Source: Bacteroidales bacterium | Lineage (GTDB): Bacteria > Bacteroidota > Bacteroidia > Bacteroidales > UBA932 | Length of the DNA stretch: 64,000 nucleotides | Direction of reading: 5' to 3' | Assembly: GCA_017399905.1 (NCBI GenBank) | Contig: JAFQAR010000103.1 | Coordinates: 22,590-86,589, forward strand | Shown here: piece by piece, positions 62,538 through 64,000 of the stretch | Position numbering within the stretch: position 1 is the stretch's first letter | Layout of the letters: every line of letters begins with the position of its first letter | Program-made: the position numbers and the translations under genes | Notes under the pieces: generated by a model | Database searches by the model: none | What the model was told of the DNA's origin: nothing | What the model saw: the letters and a program-made list of their open reading frames with translations, nothing else

Positions 62538-62798
62538 ATGAAGCTGGTTCAATTGAAGCTTATGGTTCAGGATAGTCTTGCATCAAGAGGACTTAAGGAT
62601 CCTGCTGTCAGGCAGAATGCGATGGAAAATATTTATAAGTTCATGAAAGCTGACGGAGGTGTTTTTCTGGATGAAAACGGAGATGTCAGACTCCCTTCCG
62701 ATGCGATCGTGATAAGGAATGCTTACAGGAAATATAAAGGCTATGAACTGAACAGTGCGGAAAAGTCCGTGATAAATGAAATGTATCGTTTCGTGTAG
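62538..62798 (+). CDS. Small soluble protein of unknown function
   Basis: 86 residues, 3 bases after the HARE-HTH gene, so surely cotranscribed. Mostly helical by eye, with an amphipathic N-terminus (QLKLMVQDSLASRG), a central GGVFLDENGDVRLPSD turn-rich strand segment and a final helix SAEKSVINEMYRF. No cysteines, no signal, no known motif. It might be a small partner of the neighbouring DNA-related proteins. Confidence 0.65.
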   Translation: MKLVQLKLMVQDSLASRGLKDPAVRQNAMENIYKFMKADGGVFLDENGDVRLPSDAIVIRNAYRKYKGYELNSAEKSVINEMYRFV

Positions 62799-62842
62799 GT
62801 GTTTATAGTCGGAAGACTTCTTTTGATACTTATTTGGTTGAT

Positions 62843-63157
62843 ATGAAGGCAAATAAAGAACCTGACGGATGTGCGGTACTGTTCATTCTGGCCGGTATTG
62901 TTGTCGCAGCATTTGTCATAAGCGAAACCACACCTTACATAGGGATCGGCAGACAACCGGCTGGAAATACTTTGCGCGGTAAGGATGTTGAACCGGAATT
63001 ATGTGCCGACACGTCATATGATTCTGACACTAAGGTCTTGTATGATAAAATTAGGACTATAGATGCAGGAATGAGTGATGAAGAGATAATAAACCAACTT
63101 TCTGTTGATTATCAGGATTTATATGATTATTATGGAGGAGCGGAAGAATTGTATTGA
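62843..63157 (+). CDS. Small single-pass membrane protein of unknown function
   Basis: From the second Met, 104 residues. A short Lys/Glu-rich N-terminus is followed by one membrane helix (CAVLFILAGIVVAAFVIS) and an acidic periplasmic or cytosolic tail (DAGMSDEEIINQLSVDYQDL, ending YYGGAEELY). No recognised family. Its end overlaps the nuclease gene by 26 bases, tying its translation to it. Membrane anchoring of a nuclease-containing operon product is suggestive of a defence-type or envelope role but unproven. Confidence 0.6.
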   Translation: MKANKEPDGCAVLFILAGIVVAAFVISETTPYIGIGRQPAGNTLRGKDVEPELCADTSYDSDTKVLYDKIRTIDAGMSDEEIINQLSVDYQDLYDYYGGAEELY

Positions 63158-63626
63158 AGAATTCGGTGATATGGTTTTTACCGGGTTTTCGTCTGTCGGC
63201 AGTTTTAAGGAATCTTCTGCATTGAGACAGATTCCGGATGTTTCGGGAGTATACCTTGTCTTGCGTGTTTCGGATGAGGCTCCGGTGTTTATTGAATCTG
63301 GTACCGGAGGATTTTTCAAAGGAAGGAATCCCAATGTACCTCTTTGCAAACTGGAGGCTGATTGGGTTGAAGATACGACAGTCCTTTATGTAGGCAAGGC
63401 AACCTCCTTGCGTAAACGCTTAGGACAGTATATCCGTTTTGGGCAAGGGAAGCCGGTCGGACATTGGGGCGGAAGGTACATATGGCAATTGGCGGATTCC
63501 GGGAATCTCCTTTTGTGTTGGAAAACAACAAAGAAGGAAGAAGATCCGGATGCTTTAGAGACGGAACTCATAAACCGATTCAGAAGTTGCCATGGCTGTC
63601 GTCCGTTTGCCAATCTTGCAAAGTAG
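63132..63626 (+). CDS. GIY-YIG nuclease-domain protein
   Basis: 164 residues from the ATG of MEERKNCIEEFG; the start is uncertain, and a later Met (at 63171) is possible. The GIY-YIG core is DVSGVYLVLRVS for the GIY strand and TVLYVGKATSLRKRLGQYI for the YIG strand with the conserved Arg in the following helix. A Glu in ALETELINRFRS is in the right place for the metal-binding residue. No extra DNA-binding domain, so specificity may come from the HARE-HTH partner. Last gene of the operon; its start lies inside the preceding gene. Confidence 0.85.
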   Translation: MEERKNCIEEFGDMVFTGFSSVGSFKESSALRQIPDVSGVYLVLRVSDEAPVFIESGTGGFFKGRNPNVPLCKLEADWVEDTTVLYVGKATSLRKRLGQYIRFGQGKPVGHWGGRYIWQLADSGNLLLCWKTTKKEEDPDALETELINRFRSCHGCRPFANLAK

Positions 63627-63691
63627 ACTTACGATCGGTTGAATTCTGTCGTACCGCTGTCCTGGTTCTTGAGGACAGCAATATCCACACG

Positions 63692-64000
63692 TCATTCCTG
63701 AAATATGAGACAGCGTCGTATCTGCGGTTCGCTGATGTGGCGAACCCTATAAAGATATTCGGCGATGGACTGCTTCTCTTTCAATGTCAGCTGATACACG
63801 GATTGCCTGCCGTACCTGTTGCGGGCCAGCGCATCCAGTTCCGTGCAAAGATCTATATCTGACATGTTCCTGTAGTCTGCCTTCCCGCTTTCGAATATCA
63901 GCATCTTGGATTCGTCATGCATGTTGACTCCGCTCTCAATGCTGAGCAGATTGATGGGAGGCATGCCGTTGGCGTCTTTCTTTTGTTCCGCTTCCCACTC
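63692..64000 (-). CDS. C-terminal part of an unidentified gene, cut by the window edge
   Basis: The minus-strand frame stays open to the last base of the window (in-frame EWEAEQKKDANG before the first Met), so the N-terminus is missing. The visible 102 codons end with DIDLCTELDALARNRYGRQS, then VYQLTLKEKQSIAEYLYRVR and HISEPQIRRCLIFQE. This looks like a C-terminal helical, HTH-like segment. Similar endings occur in Bacteroidetes REP-associated tyrosine transposases, which would fit the REP-like repeats in this window, but the catalytic part is not visible and I give that idea low weight. Confidence 0.6.
   Translation of the reverse strand, partial: EWEAEQKKDANGMPPINLLSIESGVNMHDESKMLIFESGKADYRNMSDIDLCTELDALARNRYGRQSVYQLTLKEKQSIAEYLYRVRHISEPQIRRCLIFQE

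Overview
The window reads as a chromosome segment of a Bacteroidales bacterium, probably an uncultured gut species of roughly 50% GC; I cannot name a genus from sequence alone. Four things support this. There are two tandem SusC/SusD pairs. Promoters follow the Bacteroidetes pattern (TTTG, about 20 bases, then TAnnTTTG). Shine-Dalgarno sequences are generally absent. Families largely typical of the phylum are present: S46 peptidase, DUF4252 proteins, EF-G2, GH97 and YfhO.

Layout. Positions 1-9.8 kb hold the end of a large unknown surface protein, galM, thyA-folA with a sodium symporter, and a glycosyltransferase-YfhO pair; three different REP-like palindromes lie here, one inside the yfhO reading frame. 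Positions 9.8-17.2 kb hold mutS, an archaeal-type ATPase whose end overlaps a GH97 glycosidase gene, and tryptophanase. Positions 17.2-23.9 kb are a minus-strand run: XRE regulator, RNase HII, S46 dipeptidyl-peptidase, Mrp and a two-domain SGNH/sialate esterase, with a decayed MATE transporter at the end. EF-G2 follows. Positions 26.8-38.0 kb are a glycan-uptake operon with no enzymes (SusC-SusD-SusC-SusD-surface binding lipoprotein).

Positions 38.7-42.8 kb are an AT-rich, apparently acquired restriction-modification island: a C-type controller, a large PD-(D/E)XK nuclease, and DpnM-like and DpnA-like methyltransferases. Then come rsmA, a lipoprotein flavodoxin, and a RelB/PIN toxin-antitoxin pair in which the antitoxin's C-terminal 35 residues are duplicated onto the end of the toxin. 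After these come aspS, a 102-base cruciform element, a DUF4252/ECF-sigma operon and tRNA-Gly. Positions 49.9-61.1 kb hold two divergent carbohydrate operons: GH43-kduD-EIIC-kduI on the minus strand, and SIMPL-TonB plug-GH35-esterase-GH29 on the plus strand. They suggest use of pectin-like or other uronate-, galactose- and fucose-containing glycans. The last 2.4 kb carry an alkyltransferase, a small accessory operon (RHH/HARE-HTH regulator, two unknown small proteins, GIY-YIG nuclease) behind a promoter with a clear operator, and the C-terminal part of an unidentified gene.

The strongest candidates for something new are the toxin carrying its antitoxin's tail, the HARE-HTH/GIY-YIG operon, and the restriction island whose nuclease does not match its DpnII-like methyltransferases. 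All functional calls come from reading motifs by eye. No database search was run.
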